Source of the DNA: Begonia masoniana
Taxonomy: Eukaryota; Streptophyta; Magnoliopsida; Cucurbitales; Begoniaceae
Length of the DNA: 64,000 nt
Assembly (NCBI GenBank): GCA_022432975.1
Contig: CM039504.1
Coordinates: 965,459-1,029,458, forward strand
Reading direction: 5' to 3'
Under the pieces are notes generated by a model. The model made no database searches. It saw only the letters and a list, made by a program, of their open reading frames with translations, and was not told the origin of the DNA. Positions 41,062 to 51,217 of this stretch are shown here, in pieces (the stretch's first letter is position 1; each line of letters starts with the position of its first letter). The translations under genes and the position numbers were made by a program.

Positions 41062-42231
41062 ATGGCGATTGGGACAATGGAGGTGGTGCTGGGGAATGCC
41101 AAAGGTTTAGGGGACACAGATTTTCTGGGTATACTTCGTTTCCTAAAAAACGCATTTTTGAATCAAATGTCATTGTTCATTTCTTCGTCTTATTTACAAA
41201 TTTCTTGTCTGCGGATGTAAACCATATGTGTAGACTCCTGGGTTTCACGCAAATCAATCTAAACTTGAAACAAATCATAGAATGAAATGAAACTGCAGAG
41301 GGTTTAATCCAAATCGCTATGCAGGTCGCATGGATCCTTACGTTATAATGCAATACAAAGGCCAAGAACGGAAGAGCAGTGTGGCCAGAGGTCATTATTT
41401 CATTCCAAACTCGTAATTTCAAACATATCTGGAAATTTGGTAATCAAATGGATAGTTCTCACTGTAAATTCTAGGGAAGGCTTTGTCTGGGTGGAGTTCT
41501 TGTTCGATGAGTATTGTTTGGTGAAGTTAGTTCAATGAATACTCATCGACATGGACCTAGCAGTCCAGAATATGTTTTAGGAAAAGCCAATCTAATTCAG
41601 CTGTAGTTCTTACTTCTTTTTATGGGTGTATGAGGATCGAAGAACACAGCGATAAACTCGAACGTAGACTAAGCCAAAAGGATCTCTAGCTAGCATAACA
41701 GAATATTTTCAATTTCAAAATGATGCAGAGCAGGGCAGCAATCCGCAATGGAACGAGAGGTTTACTTTCAGGGTACAATATCCCGGATCAGGAAAAGACT
41801 ATAAGCTCGTCCTCAAGATCATGGACAAGGATACTTTTTCGGCCGATGATTTCATCGGTCAGACCACGTAAGTTGTTGATTTGCTAATCTTTTGTTAAGG
41901 TTTCCACTTGCATGCTAATCCTTTTTCCGGGTTTTATTTCACGAATTGCAGGATTTACGTGGAAGATTTATTAGCTCTAGGAGCGGAGAAGGGTGTTGCT
42001 GAGTTGCATCCGCAGAAGTACAGAGTTGTTCGTGCAGATCAAAGTTATGCAGGCGAAATTCAAGTCGGAGTGAACTTCACTCGAAAGGTATACTTGTTTG
42101 GCTACCGTAATTTGTTTGGTAAAGGCGATAACATCATAACATCATACAGTCGAATGTTGCAGGCGGAGTACGAACACGAACACGAAGGAGGAGAGCTGGG
42201 AGGATGGAAGCAAAGCCATCACCACAACTAG
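41062..42231 (+). CDS. Small C2-domain protein (elicitor-responsive / 16-kDa phloem protein type)
   Basis: Exons 41062-41128, 41325-41390, 41729-41867, 41952-42087 and 42163-42231 join to 158 residues. One C2 domain fills nearly all of it: MEVVLGNAKGLGDTDFLGRM then DPYVIMQYKGQERKSSVAR, NPQWNERFTFRV, LKIMDKDTFSADDFIGQT, ending in a His-rich tail (EYEHEHEGGE..SHHHN). Aspartates in the DTDF, MDPY and MDKDTFSADD loops are in place for calcium binding. Such proteins bind membrane phospholipid in a Ca2+-dependent way; relatives include rice ERG1/ERG3-type elicitor-responsive proteins and phloem PP16. All splice borders are GT..AG. An alternative start at 41077 would drop five residues. Confidence 0.9.
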
Positions 42232-42466
42232 CATTCGTCGCAATATGAGCTCGAGAAACTCCTATCATTTGCCGCTGTTGTGTTTGAACTGAAGATTTGT
42301 GTGTGATCTAGACTAGAGTGTTGGCTGTTGTTTCATTTCGTGTAGATTTGTGCAAAAAACAATCTATTGCTGATAATTTAATCCCAACAAAAGCTAGTTT
42401 TACTTGCTTATCATGGTTTAGTACGTACAAACAAGTAAAGTTGCAGAATAAATTCCATCAAAAGCA

Positions 42467-42538
42467 GCCGTCTTAGCTCAGTGGTAGAGCGCGTGGCTTT
42501 TAACCACGTGGTCGTGGGTTCGATCCCCACAGACGGCG
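42467..42538 (+). tRNA. tRNA-Lys (UUU)
   Basis: The 72-nt cloverleaf is complete: acceptor GCCGTCT pairs with AGACGGC, the D arm is TAGCTCAGTGGTAGAGC, the anticodon loop CTTTTAA gives TTT, and the T arm GTGGGTTCGATCCCCAC holds the GTTCGATCC box. No intron. An oligo-T run follows at 42539-42543, suiting Pol III termination. Confidence 0.98.
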
Positions 42539-42862
42539 TTTTTGTAAATACCATTTGTTAATTTTTGCCACAAAAGGGCAATTTAAAAAAGTGTGAGAGT
42601 CATGAATAGATCCAACTCTATAATTGGTGTTTGTTCATGGACTTCACGTCCATCAAAATAGACAGAGGGATGAGCTCGTCGGAATTTACATGATTGCAGT
42701 AATGTCAACCGTTTCCTATCATCTTCTTCTGAATCCTCTCAACCCAGTTTTAATGGCTTTCTTCTTCGTCTCCCTTCGCTCGTTTACCTCGACGAAATCA
42801 ACTCATCGGCCATCGGAAACTGTAAACTTTCGTTAACTCGTATGTTTGGCTGACCAAAAACT

Positions 42863-45152
42863 ATGAAATTCGAGGAGCTATTAATGGAGCCAACCGACGA
42901 GCAGAAGAAAAGGCGTCAGCTTGAAGAGGAAGTGGGCTTTCTTTCTTCTTTTTCGCATTTGTTTTAGTCCAAACTCGAAAATTTACCTGCTTTCTCTGTC
43001 AATTTTGCAGGTTATGAACTTGAAGAAAGAATTACAGGGAGAAGAAGCAGTAAACAAAGCATTGAATTGGGCTATTCATGGCCCCCTCATCTCTCATCCT
43101 CCTTTCTCTTCCTCACTCCCGCCTGGCGTACTTCTAAATTTCACAACACCCAGAAAAATAAACAGATGGATTTTCAACTTTAAATTCAGCATTTTTTTTT
43201 TTTTTTTGTAAATTCAGGTCCAAGTAATCATAGAAGAACTAATCGCTGTGGAGGGAGAGATAAGCAAGCTGGAACGAAGAGTGGAGGAGCTGAAACTTAG
43301 CTTGCACGAAGAGAGCGAACAGAACAAAGAATGGGAGCTTCAGCAGCAGCAATGGCGGCTCTGCCAACATAATCTTCTGTTATCAGTCAACAGAATCTCG
43401 CGATCGCTGAACCTCGATCAACCGATAAAGGAAAGAACCGTATTTTCTTCGAGTACCGCTTCTGATATCCAAACCATTTCTTCCACCGCGTCTAGAGGTA
43501 AAATGTTTTCGAAATCAGAGGATGGCCGGAGTGACACATTGCTCGTCGGAAAATATCAAAACAACTAGCTTTGATTATCTTCTTACAATCTTAACGTTTC
43601 AAGACTGCATTTATAACTTCTTAAAAAAAAAACTTTCAGCAGAAGAAAAAGATGAAAGATGGAGGAGAAAGACGAGACGGAAACGAAACCAGATTCAAAT
43701 TCAGAAAGAAACCATGGTCGAAGAACCGAACGAGGTATCAGAAGAATTAGTCAAGTGCTTAATCTCCATTTATCTGGATCTAAATCAGGTCCCTTTAGAA
43801 GAAGAAAAATCAGAAGCCCTCCTCCCTTCAAACCGGTGCATGGCTAAATCTTCCTTCACATGCAAATCACCTCACCACCATACCCTTTCTTTCAATTACA
43901 ACGCCTCTAATCTTGACCCTTACAACATCTCCTCTGGATTCGAGGGTAGTTTTAGAGACATTGGCCCTTATAATAACTTCATTCAGATCAAGAGGGCTTC
44001 CTTAGATCTTGCCAAATTTTCCGACCTCTCTCCGGCAATCCGAAAGTTAAGGTAAATGCCCTTCTGTTTCCTCGTAATGTTTATGGGTATACAGAATTAT
44101 TTATTAGGGTTGTTTGTTTTTGGTTTCAGGATTTTGATGCAGAAACTTGGCAACGTAGACTTGACTTTGTTGACGCACAAACAGAAACTTGCGTTCTGGA
44201 TAAACATCTACAATGCCTCTATAATGCATGTACTGTGAGACTTGATCTTAAAATCCACATTAAATCATTGCATTTTGAGCATTAATTCTCACCTACTATA
44301 GTCCCTATTTTCAGGCTTTTTTGGAGCATGGGTTCCCTTCCACGCATGAGAAACTCTTGGCATTAATGAATAAGGTTTGTTCCATCAAATTTAGTACTGT
44401 AGTTGTAATATCATCCACAATAAATCAATTAAATATTTACTTTAGTTTTTTGTTTATGAGAGATAGGGATTGTTTTGCAGGCTGAACTTAATGTTGGTGG
44501 GATTGTACTTAATGCTCTAGCAATCGAACATTTTATTCTTCGTCCTCCTTCTGAATCGAAGCACGTAAGTTAAGAGGCAATGTCTAATCATAAAATAAAC
44601 TTTGGTTTAGCAATTTCGTTGGCGATTTCATAATTCAACGGGGTTTTGTTCGTTAATTAATAGGCGATGAGCGAGAAAGAGGTATTTCTAAGGCACATCT
44701 ATGGTTTGGTTTATCCTGAACCAAATGTGACATTCGCTCTTTGTCGCGGAAGTTGGTCGTCGCCGGCAGTATGTGACGTTTTCATGTCGTAAATTTCGAA
44801 GACTTTTTATGAGTGTGTATAACAAATGTTTTTGGCGCAGCTGAGGGTGTATACACCGGACAAAGTGGTGAACGAGTTGAGAAAAGCAAAAGTCGAGTAC
44901 TTAGAGGCGTCGGTCGGAGTTACAAGGAGGAAGAAGAAGATAATTTTGCCCGAGCTTTTGGAATGGCACATGAGAGATTTCGCAGATGACATTGAGTCCT
45001 TGCTGGAGTGGATTTACAGCCAATTGCCCACATCTTCTTCCTTGAAGACTTCAATCATGAACTCTCTCAATAATCACATCAACTCTCCTACTTATAAGAT
45101 CCTCCAAATTCAACCTTATCGGTCTGAATTCCGATATTTATTGCCAATTTGA
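42863..45152 (+). CDS. Leucine-zipper (MIP1-type) plus DUF547 protein
   Basis: Nine exons (42863-42931, 43011-43127, 43218-43497, 43640-44051, 44130-44229, 44315-44374, 44481-44564, 44664-44768, 44841-45152) join in phase to 512 residues. The N-terminal ~110 residues are coiled coil (RRQLEEEVMNLKKELQGEEA; ELIAVEGEISKLERRVEELK), matching the ternary-complex-factor MIP1 leucine zipper. The C-terminal part is DUF547: LTHKQKLAFWINIYNASIMH, LNALAIEHFILRPP, FALCRGSWSSPALRVYTPDK. The middle is low-complexity and basic. Family members are poorly characterised; one binds an Antirrhinum MADS protein. The first donor is GTGGGC, weak but in phase. The exon 4 acceptor could be three bases later. Confidence 0.88.
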
Positions 45153-45399
45153 TCCAAAATTTCACGTTAAATCTCCATGTTTATATTGCTCTTAGCATAC
45201 CCGGATGCAAATTCTAGCATTGAACTCTGGAAGAAAGATTGATTATTCAATTTGAATGGTAAATTTTATGTTATAAAAGCAATCAAAGTTAGAGTAATGT
45301 AAATAGTGACCAGGCTGCAAGAATATATTTGCAGCCTCTTCAGCCACTCCGTAAGAAAGAACTAAATCAGAAACTCGTAGGCTTTTATTTCTTTTTGGA

Positions 45400-45580
45400 T
45401 TAGACCCGGAAATTGTTGCCGGAGAAAGTATGACCAAATTGCCGGCGGGAAGGAGCGGCATTCCATGAGGTGAAGGTGCGGCCGTCGCTGGCTGTGAGTC
45501 GGAAAGAGAGCGACTGACCAACCAAAACAGCGTTTGGAAGAGCGTAGTTGGGTGGGCAAAAGTTGGTGGCCGGTGACGAA
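45400..45580 (-). pseudogene. Expansin relic with large internal deletion
   Basis: Reading the minus strand from about 45570 gives TNFCPPNYALPNA fused directly to VLVGQSLSFRLTASDGRTF and TSWNAAPSRRQFGHTFSG, ending NNFRV and a TAA at 45400-45402. TNFCPPN is the expansin N-terminal domain motif and the second part is the C-terminal cellulose-binding domain end of alpha-expansins. The HFDL core (~130 residues) between them is missing. One extra base seems to lie just before TNFCPPN. It is a relic with no start codon. Confidence 0.7.
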
Positions 45581-46380
45581 GATTAAAGGCCTACCGGAGT
45601 GGCACCACGAGGGGGCATTCATCGGATAATAACACTTTTGACTTTGGCGATAGTGATGTAATTTGATTCTAAGGATTATATTGTTAACGAAATTGATTGA
45701 ATGACTTCAGATTGTGTCTTTTGTGGTGAACAAAATTCATGATTCGAAATTAATTATATAATTTATTTGGATAAATGTTGTCAATGAAAGTGATTGGTAC
45801 GATATTTATATTTACAAATACCAACAACCCATCAAATAATTTGACCCATCAATCAACTTCGAAGAACTGTCATAGATTCTGGATAGACTTCTTTGGAAAC
45901 TCATGCATCCAGTGGGTTAGAAACTTAAATTGATTTGAGCTTAGTTAGAAAAAGAGAACTTTCAAGCATGATTCCAAAGAAAGGAAGTAAATTTATAAAA
46001 ATAAGCAAGCAATTCAGATGAAATTAGAGAATCATTGGAATGGTTTCTCAAAGATTTACAGAAGGGTCTTCCCAGTTTCAGATGAAGTAGAGAACATGGA
46101 GACGATTTCATGATCCCGTGGAAAACATGACCCATTGACTTGTGGCTGTCGACACGTAGCTCCATGACATCGACGTGCCTGTGTTCTTTCGAGATAAAAT
46201 ATAATACAACGAATGGAAAATGCAGTAGAAAAAGCAACTGGACGTTGCACGTAGCATCTGCGTGACTGCGTTCGGTGAAAATAATATTAAAAAAAGGATA
46301 AATTTTGATAGATAATCTTGGATTTGGACGGGTAAGATTGTTCTCTTTAAAAACCAGATTTTTAACAGTCATCATTTAGA
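45581..46380. other. Intergenic region
   Basis: No supported gene. A minus-strand open stretch of 137 codons at 45962-46375 has no recognisable content. Confidence 0.45.
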
Positions 46381-46470
46381 ACAAAACCTACTCCTATTTC
46401 CACTCTTCAAGTGAAGTTAATTCACAAAACCCTCGTCCCTTTTCGAAGATTTGCCGCTTTTTTAGTTCAG

Positions 46471-46710
46471 GTGCTGTATTTTCTCCTTTCGATTGTTAAG
46501 TCTTTTGACTGCTTCGTGGGTTTTTGCCCAAAAGCTTCCTCTTTTTAGTTCCCAGTATTTTGGGGCTCTGTTCATGGATTTATTGAGTTCAATTTTGTCT
46601 AACTTGCTGACTTGAATGAAATTAATCTGTTCCTATTCATATATTCTTGTGAATAGTTGCTTTTTAAAGTTTCTGATTCTTCACTTAGGTTGATTTATTT
46701 TATATGTCAG
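46471..46710 (+). other. Probable 5' UTR intron of the GRAS gene
   Basis: AGTTCAG then GTGCTG at 46471, and a T-rich end TATATGTCAG at 46710, about 115 bp before the ATG. Many LISCL-type GRAS genes have an intron in the leader and none in the coding part. Inference from splice-site consensus only. Confidence 0.5.
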
Positions 46711-46824
46711 GAATAAGAGTTTTGAACGGTGAATTTAAAGCCAGCGGAACTGGAATTGCAGTTAGATTGAGCTTCCGAGCAATTTCTTTTTTTGGGATTC
46801 TGGGAATTAGTAGGTTTTTAATCT

Positions 46825-49104
46825 ATGCAATCAATTGTCATGGATCCAACCACTTCGGATGAATTATGTGCTTCTACAAATGGATTCAATCTGAGCGATG
46901 AGACCCTTTCTGCTTTATTTGACTCGGATCTTGCTGACGGCTTGAAATATGGTGGTACTGTTTTGGATCGGAATTATGCAAATATTCCTCCTTTACCAAC
47001 TGACCTTCTCCCCAGTAGCCATGTAAATGGTTCTTTTTTTCAACCCTCTCAAATTCCTAGTCATTCTGCCTTGTCTTCTAATTTACATTCTCTAGGCTGT
47101 TCTCATGAGGACTTTGACTTTAGTGATGTAGTTCTGAAGTACATAAACCAGATGCTTGTGGAAGAAGATATAGAAGAGAAAACATGCATGTTTCAGGAGT
47201 CTGCCGCATTACAGGCTGCTGAACTGTCTTTATATGAACTTATTCGGGAGAAATGCACTTCGCCCGCCAGTTCTAGTCTATCATCTTCTCGTGATCAGTT
47301 CCATGAAAATCCTAATGAATCTAAACCAGGTTACTCCAATTATAGCGTTGTTTCAAATAGCAAATTAGTTGATATAGGATTGATTTGTGATCTGGAGGAG
47401 TTGCAGAGCCCAGTTGTTGCTTCCCAGGCCAACTCTCAGTCTTCCTATGGCTCCCCTTGTGGAAGTGGTAATACTGGAGATGGGTTTGTAGATTCTCCAG
47501 TGAGTATTCTTAGAGTGCCTGAAATACTTTCGGATAACGAGTCTGTTATGCAATTTAAGAGAGGGTTTGAGGAAGCAAGCAAGTTTATTCCGAATGGTAA
47601 TTTTCAGAGTATCAACTGGGAAAATGACGCCCTGCTTAAAGAGATGAAGAATGTGGTAGTTTCTATTGAGAAGAAGCATGATCCTGAGAGCGCCTTTGAT
47701 GTCGTGAGGAGGAAGAAGAATTCTCTTCCGAGTGATGTGGATTTGGACAAAGGGAGGAGTAATAAACATTCGTCAGTTTATACTGAAGCGCCTGTGAGAT
47801 CAGAAATGTTTGATATGGTGTTGTTGAATTGTGGGCAAAATGATTCTGTTGCCAAGCTTCGGAAAGCTTTACAGAGCGGGACAGGCAAGAATTCTCTGAA
47901 GAGTAGTCAGCCGAAAGGAGGTAATGCCGGGAAGACCTCACGTGGAAAGAAGAAAGTTGGGAAAACGGACGTTGTGGATTTGAGAGCTTTATTGACTCTT
48001 TGTGCACAATCGGTTGCGGCAAATGATCAAAGAAGTGCCAATGAACTATTGAAGCAGATCAGGCAGCATGCTTCTCCCACGGGGGATGGAATGCAGAGAG
48101 TGGCTCATTACTTTGCCAATGGCCTCGAGGCCCGTCTGGCTGGGTCTGGCCAAATCCACACGGCTCTCATAAGCAAGCCGACATCGGCTGCAGATATCTT
48201 AAAAGCTTACCATCTTTTCCTCGCTGCTTGTCCTTTCCGGAAGCTGTCTAATTTTTTTGCCAACAAAACAATCATGAATTTAGCCGAAAAAGCACCACGG
48301 CTCCACATTATAGATTTCGGTATTCTTTATGGATTTCAATGGCCATGTCTCATTCAGCGGCTCTCGTCTCGGCTGGGTGGACCCCCTAAACTTAAAATCA
48401 CCGGGATTGATTTTCCCATACCAGGTTTCCGTCCTGCATCGAGGGTCGAGGAGACAGGGAGCCGTTTATCAAACTATGCAGAGAGTTTCAACGTTCCGTT
48501 TGAATTCAATGCCATAGCACAGAAATGGGATACAATTCAAATTGAAGATCTCAAACTTGATGGTGATGAGATTCTCGTTGTGAACTGTTTATACAGATTT
48601 AGAAACATACTTGACGAGACAGTGGTGGTAGAAAGTCCGAGAGATGTCGTCCTAAATCTAATCAAGAAGATGAAGCCAGATGTATTTGTACAAGGGGTTG
48701 TTAATGGGGCTTATAGCTCCCCATTCTTCATCACACGATTCAGAGAGGCTCTCTTTCACTTCTCAACTTTGTTCGATATGCTTGAGACAAACGTGCCTCG
48801 GGAAGTTCCAGAGCGGAAGCTGATTGAACAGGAGATTTTTGGGTGGGAATGCATGAATGCAATTGCTTGTGAGGGAGCTGAAAGGATCGAAAGGCCGGAA
48901 ACGTTCAAGCAGTGGCAGGTTAGGAACCTCAGGGCTGGATTTGAGCAGCTTCCTTTAAATAGAGAAATTATAGAAACGGCACGAGACAGAGTCGCAAACT
49001 ATTATCATAAAGATTTTGTTATCGACGAAGACTCCCAATGGTTGCTCCAGGGATGGAAAGGACGAATCATCTACGCACTCTCTTCTTGGCGGTCAGCTTC
49101 ATGA
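46825..49104 (+). CDS. GRAS transcription regulator, LISCL/SCL14-like subfamily
   Basis: An intronless ORF of 759 residues; the ATG six codons in (MDPTTSDEL) is the start usual for this subfamily. The N-terminal ~375 residues are acidic and Ser-rich with VVLKYINQMLVEEDIEEK, typical of LISCL proteins. The GRAS domain starts near residue 383 (VVDLRALLTLCAQSVAANDQ): leucine repeat I, LHIIDFGILYGFQWP near 493 (VHIID motif), leucine repeat II, RFRNILDETVVVESPRDVVL, then PFYRE-type sequence, and the SAW end WLLQGWKGRIIYALSSW near 740. SCL14-like proteins act as nuclear co-activators with TGA factors in xenobiotic and stress responses; applying that role here is inference. No disruption seen. Confidence 0.93.
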   Translation: MQSIVMDPTTSDELCASTNGFNLSDETLSALFDSDLADGLKYGGTVLDRNYANIPPLPTDLLPSSHVNGSFFQPSQIPSHSALSSNLHSLGCSHEDFDFSDVVLKYINQMLVEEDIEEKTCMFQESAALQAAELSLYELIREKCTSPASSSLSSSRDQFHENPNESKPGYSNYSVVSNSKLVDIGLICDLEELQSPVVASQANSQSSYGSPCGSGNTGDGFVDSPVSILRVPEILSDNESVMQFKRGFEEASKFIPNGNFQSINWENDALLKEMKNVVVSIEKKHDPESAFDVVRRKKNSLPSDVDLDKGRSNKHSSVYTEAPVRSEMFDMVLLNCGQNDSVAKLRKALQSGTGKNSLKSSQPKGGNAGKTSRGKKKVGKTDVVDLRALLTLCAQSVAANDQRSANELLKQIRQHASPTGDGMQRVAHYFANGLEARLAGSGQIHTALISKPTSAADILKAYHLFLAACPFRKLSNFFANKTIMNLAEKAPRLHIIDFGILYGFQWPCLIQRLSSRLGGPPKLKITGIDFPIPGFRPASRVEETGSRLSNYAESFNVPFEFNAIAQKWDTIQIEDLKLDGDEILVVNCLYRFRNILDETVVVESPRDVVLNLIKKMKPDVFVQGVVNGAYSSPFFITRFREALFHFSTLFDMLETNVPREVPERKLIEQEIFGWECMNAIACEGAERIERPETFKQWQVRNLRAGFEQLPLNREIIETARDRVANYYHKDFVIDEDSQWLLQGWKGRIIYALSSWRSAS

Positions 49105-49380
49105 GCTTTCTTTTCGTGGAATTCTTTACAATGAGATTGGCCAAGCACTTGCCATATCGTCCATGTTTCTTAGGTATGGAGCTCAGTTTTAGTCGCTCTC
49201 TTATCATAGTAACATACTGCATTCTCTTAGCCGATTGATCAATCCATAGTCTGAACTTTGCTTGGTTTGTCTTGTTCGACGCAGATGGAGCAAGCATAAT
49301 TCGTCAACTTCCGGAGATAAAGATCCGAACAAAGCGGAGGAGAAGTGCTAAAGAATTTGTTAACTAAGTCGTAGAGGAGA

Positions 49381-49914
49381 TCATATAACCTTGTGTCTCT
49401 AACAAGTAATTTGTTAAAAGTTGGGCTTTTGGAGAATAATCGAAGCTTGCGATAGTGTGAGATTAAGTGGATGCCTTGTTCTATGGAGCTTGAAATAAGA
49501 TTTGTATGTATTGTACTCTGATTTGGAGGAAGAAAGTTGTGGCCTGCTTAGATTAACGATTACCAGAAAATAGTCGAGGAAAGATGAAGATGAAGATTAT
49601 TTGAATAATATTTCAACTTGTTTTTACCTTAATAAACATAATTAACTGTTGTTTTTTATCTTAAATCATCATTGACGAATACTTTTCAATAATTTGTTAT
49701 TTGATTTTACGATGATTATGCCGTGATGCATGAAGTTACTTCGATTTCTCTAAAATATGATGACTTGATCTAAGCCGGATGATTTGGAGATTACTGCAGC
49801 TTTAACAATTTTCTTGCGCTTTCAAAGGGGCTGCCTTTTCTTTTTGTAAAACCCTCGTGCAACGTCGTCAGACGGAGAGGGCTTTAGATTTTGGCAAGAC
49901 TCCGAAGGAAGGAG
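49381..49914. other. Intergenic region between GRAS and FtsJ genes
   Basis: GRAS 3' sequence then a short AT-rich spacer; no gene seen. Confidence 0.5.
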
Positions 49915-51056
49915 ATGGTAGGCGCAGGAGCACCTGATTTCTTCTACAGAGAGGCTCAACGCCTTGGCTATGTCGCTCGCTCCGCCTTTAAGGTTTTTAC
50001 CCATTTACTCACTTTTCTCATCCCCTGTCTCCCTGCCGGTGCTAACCCTTTTCTGCTCTCTTTCTTTCTCTCTCAAATAGCTGCTTCAGATGCAAAATCA
50101 GTTCAAGTTGATAAAACCCGGATCTTCCGTTTTAGACCTCGGCTGCGCTCCCGGTGCGTGGCTTCAGGTCTGAACCCCTCTTTTTGACTTCCTGAGCGAA
50201 ACCGCTTGATGGGCGAGCTTCTGCAAAAATATGCTTTTGATGTTACTTTTGCTGTCATTGCTTTCAGGTAGCTTGCCAGAGCTTGGGTCCTCTAAAAAAT
50301 GGTGGGGTTGTCGTCGGCGTTGATATTAAGGTGTTTCCCCCCCTCTATCTAAGCTTTTGTTCCGACCTTAGTTTAGTTATCAGTATTGACGTTTTGTTGT
50401 GTTTGTTGCAGGACAGAAGGTAAAGGTGCCTCCTTTGCATTGTGACGCAAGAGTTCTAACTGTTGCTGCTGATGTTATGAACCTTTCCAAACAAAACATT
50501 AAGGCTTTATCTCCTAAGGTTTGGTTTTTCTTCTTGTTTATCGTCTTTTTCTTGCATTTCAGCTCTGAATCTATTTAGATCTTGATTCGATTCACTGTGA
50601 ACTATCTCACAGGTCAAAGGTTATTCCGTAGTGCTGTCTGACATGTGCCCCTCAGTATCTGGGATCACCACGACAGATGCTGCTTTGTCAATGGAGTTAG
50701 GAATGAGAGCCCTTCATGTGGCTGTTGGGGACGCTGCTTCTGCTAGTGTTCAAATAAAACAAGACTCAGAAGATGCAGATGATGGTGGTGTGTTGCAAGC
50801 AGGGGGAAACCTGGTCATAAAGCTTTTAGAAAGTGAAGATATCCAAGGTAAGATTATTGATGCTCATATATTGTGTAGGATTATAAGATCTCTGTTCTTG
50901 GCTTCTTTTTTTATTCTTTCTTTTCTCTCAGAGTTGCATAAAATTTGCAAGCCACTTTTCAAAAAGGCATCTTGGCTGCGGCCGAAGGGGACGAGATCGA
51001 CCTCGAAAGAGATCTATCTCATTTGTCAAGGCTTAAAATTGCAGGGCAAAGAATGA
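49915..51056 (+). CDS. FtsJ/RrmJ-type rRNA 2'-O-methyltransferase (MRM2-like)
   Basis: Exons 49915-49992, 50081-50167, 50268-50330, 50417-50518, 50613-50847 and 50932-51056 give 229 residues, close to bacterial RlmE (209). It should use S-adenosylmethionine to methylate a 2'-OH in large-subunit rRNA of an organelle or the nucleolus. The SAM site is [11 protein letters not shown] (residues 43-53). The catalytic tetrad K-D-K-E is visible: [23 protein letters not shown] and TSKEIYLIC. Exon 4 must start at 50417 (after GACAG); the AG five bases earlier gives an early stop. There is an Asp-rich insert ([10 protein letters not shown]) unlike bacterial enzymes. No long targeting peptide is apparent, so the compartment is uncertain. 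The gene converges on the FZR gene, with 161 bp between stop codons. Confidence 0.92.
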
Positions 51057-51217
51057 AGAATTGTGTCCAGCCAATTGGAATGCATTAAAAAAGTTTATTG
51101 AAATTTCAGGTCAAAGTTTTACACTGTTCACATTTGTATGATATGAATACTTTACATGTTTAAAGAAAAAATTTAAGTACAATTTGTGCTGCATTTTGCG
51201 GTAGTGGGGAGCTGCTG

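Noticed and set aside
45962..46375. Minus-strand ORF of 137 codons upstream of GRAS
   Set aside because: No recognisable motif, and a spliced 5' leader of the GRAS gene begins close by.
47365..48022. Minus-strand ORFs of 134 and 119 codons within the GRAS gene
   Set aside because: Shadows of the GRAS coding sequence.
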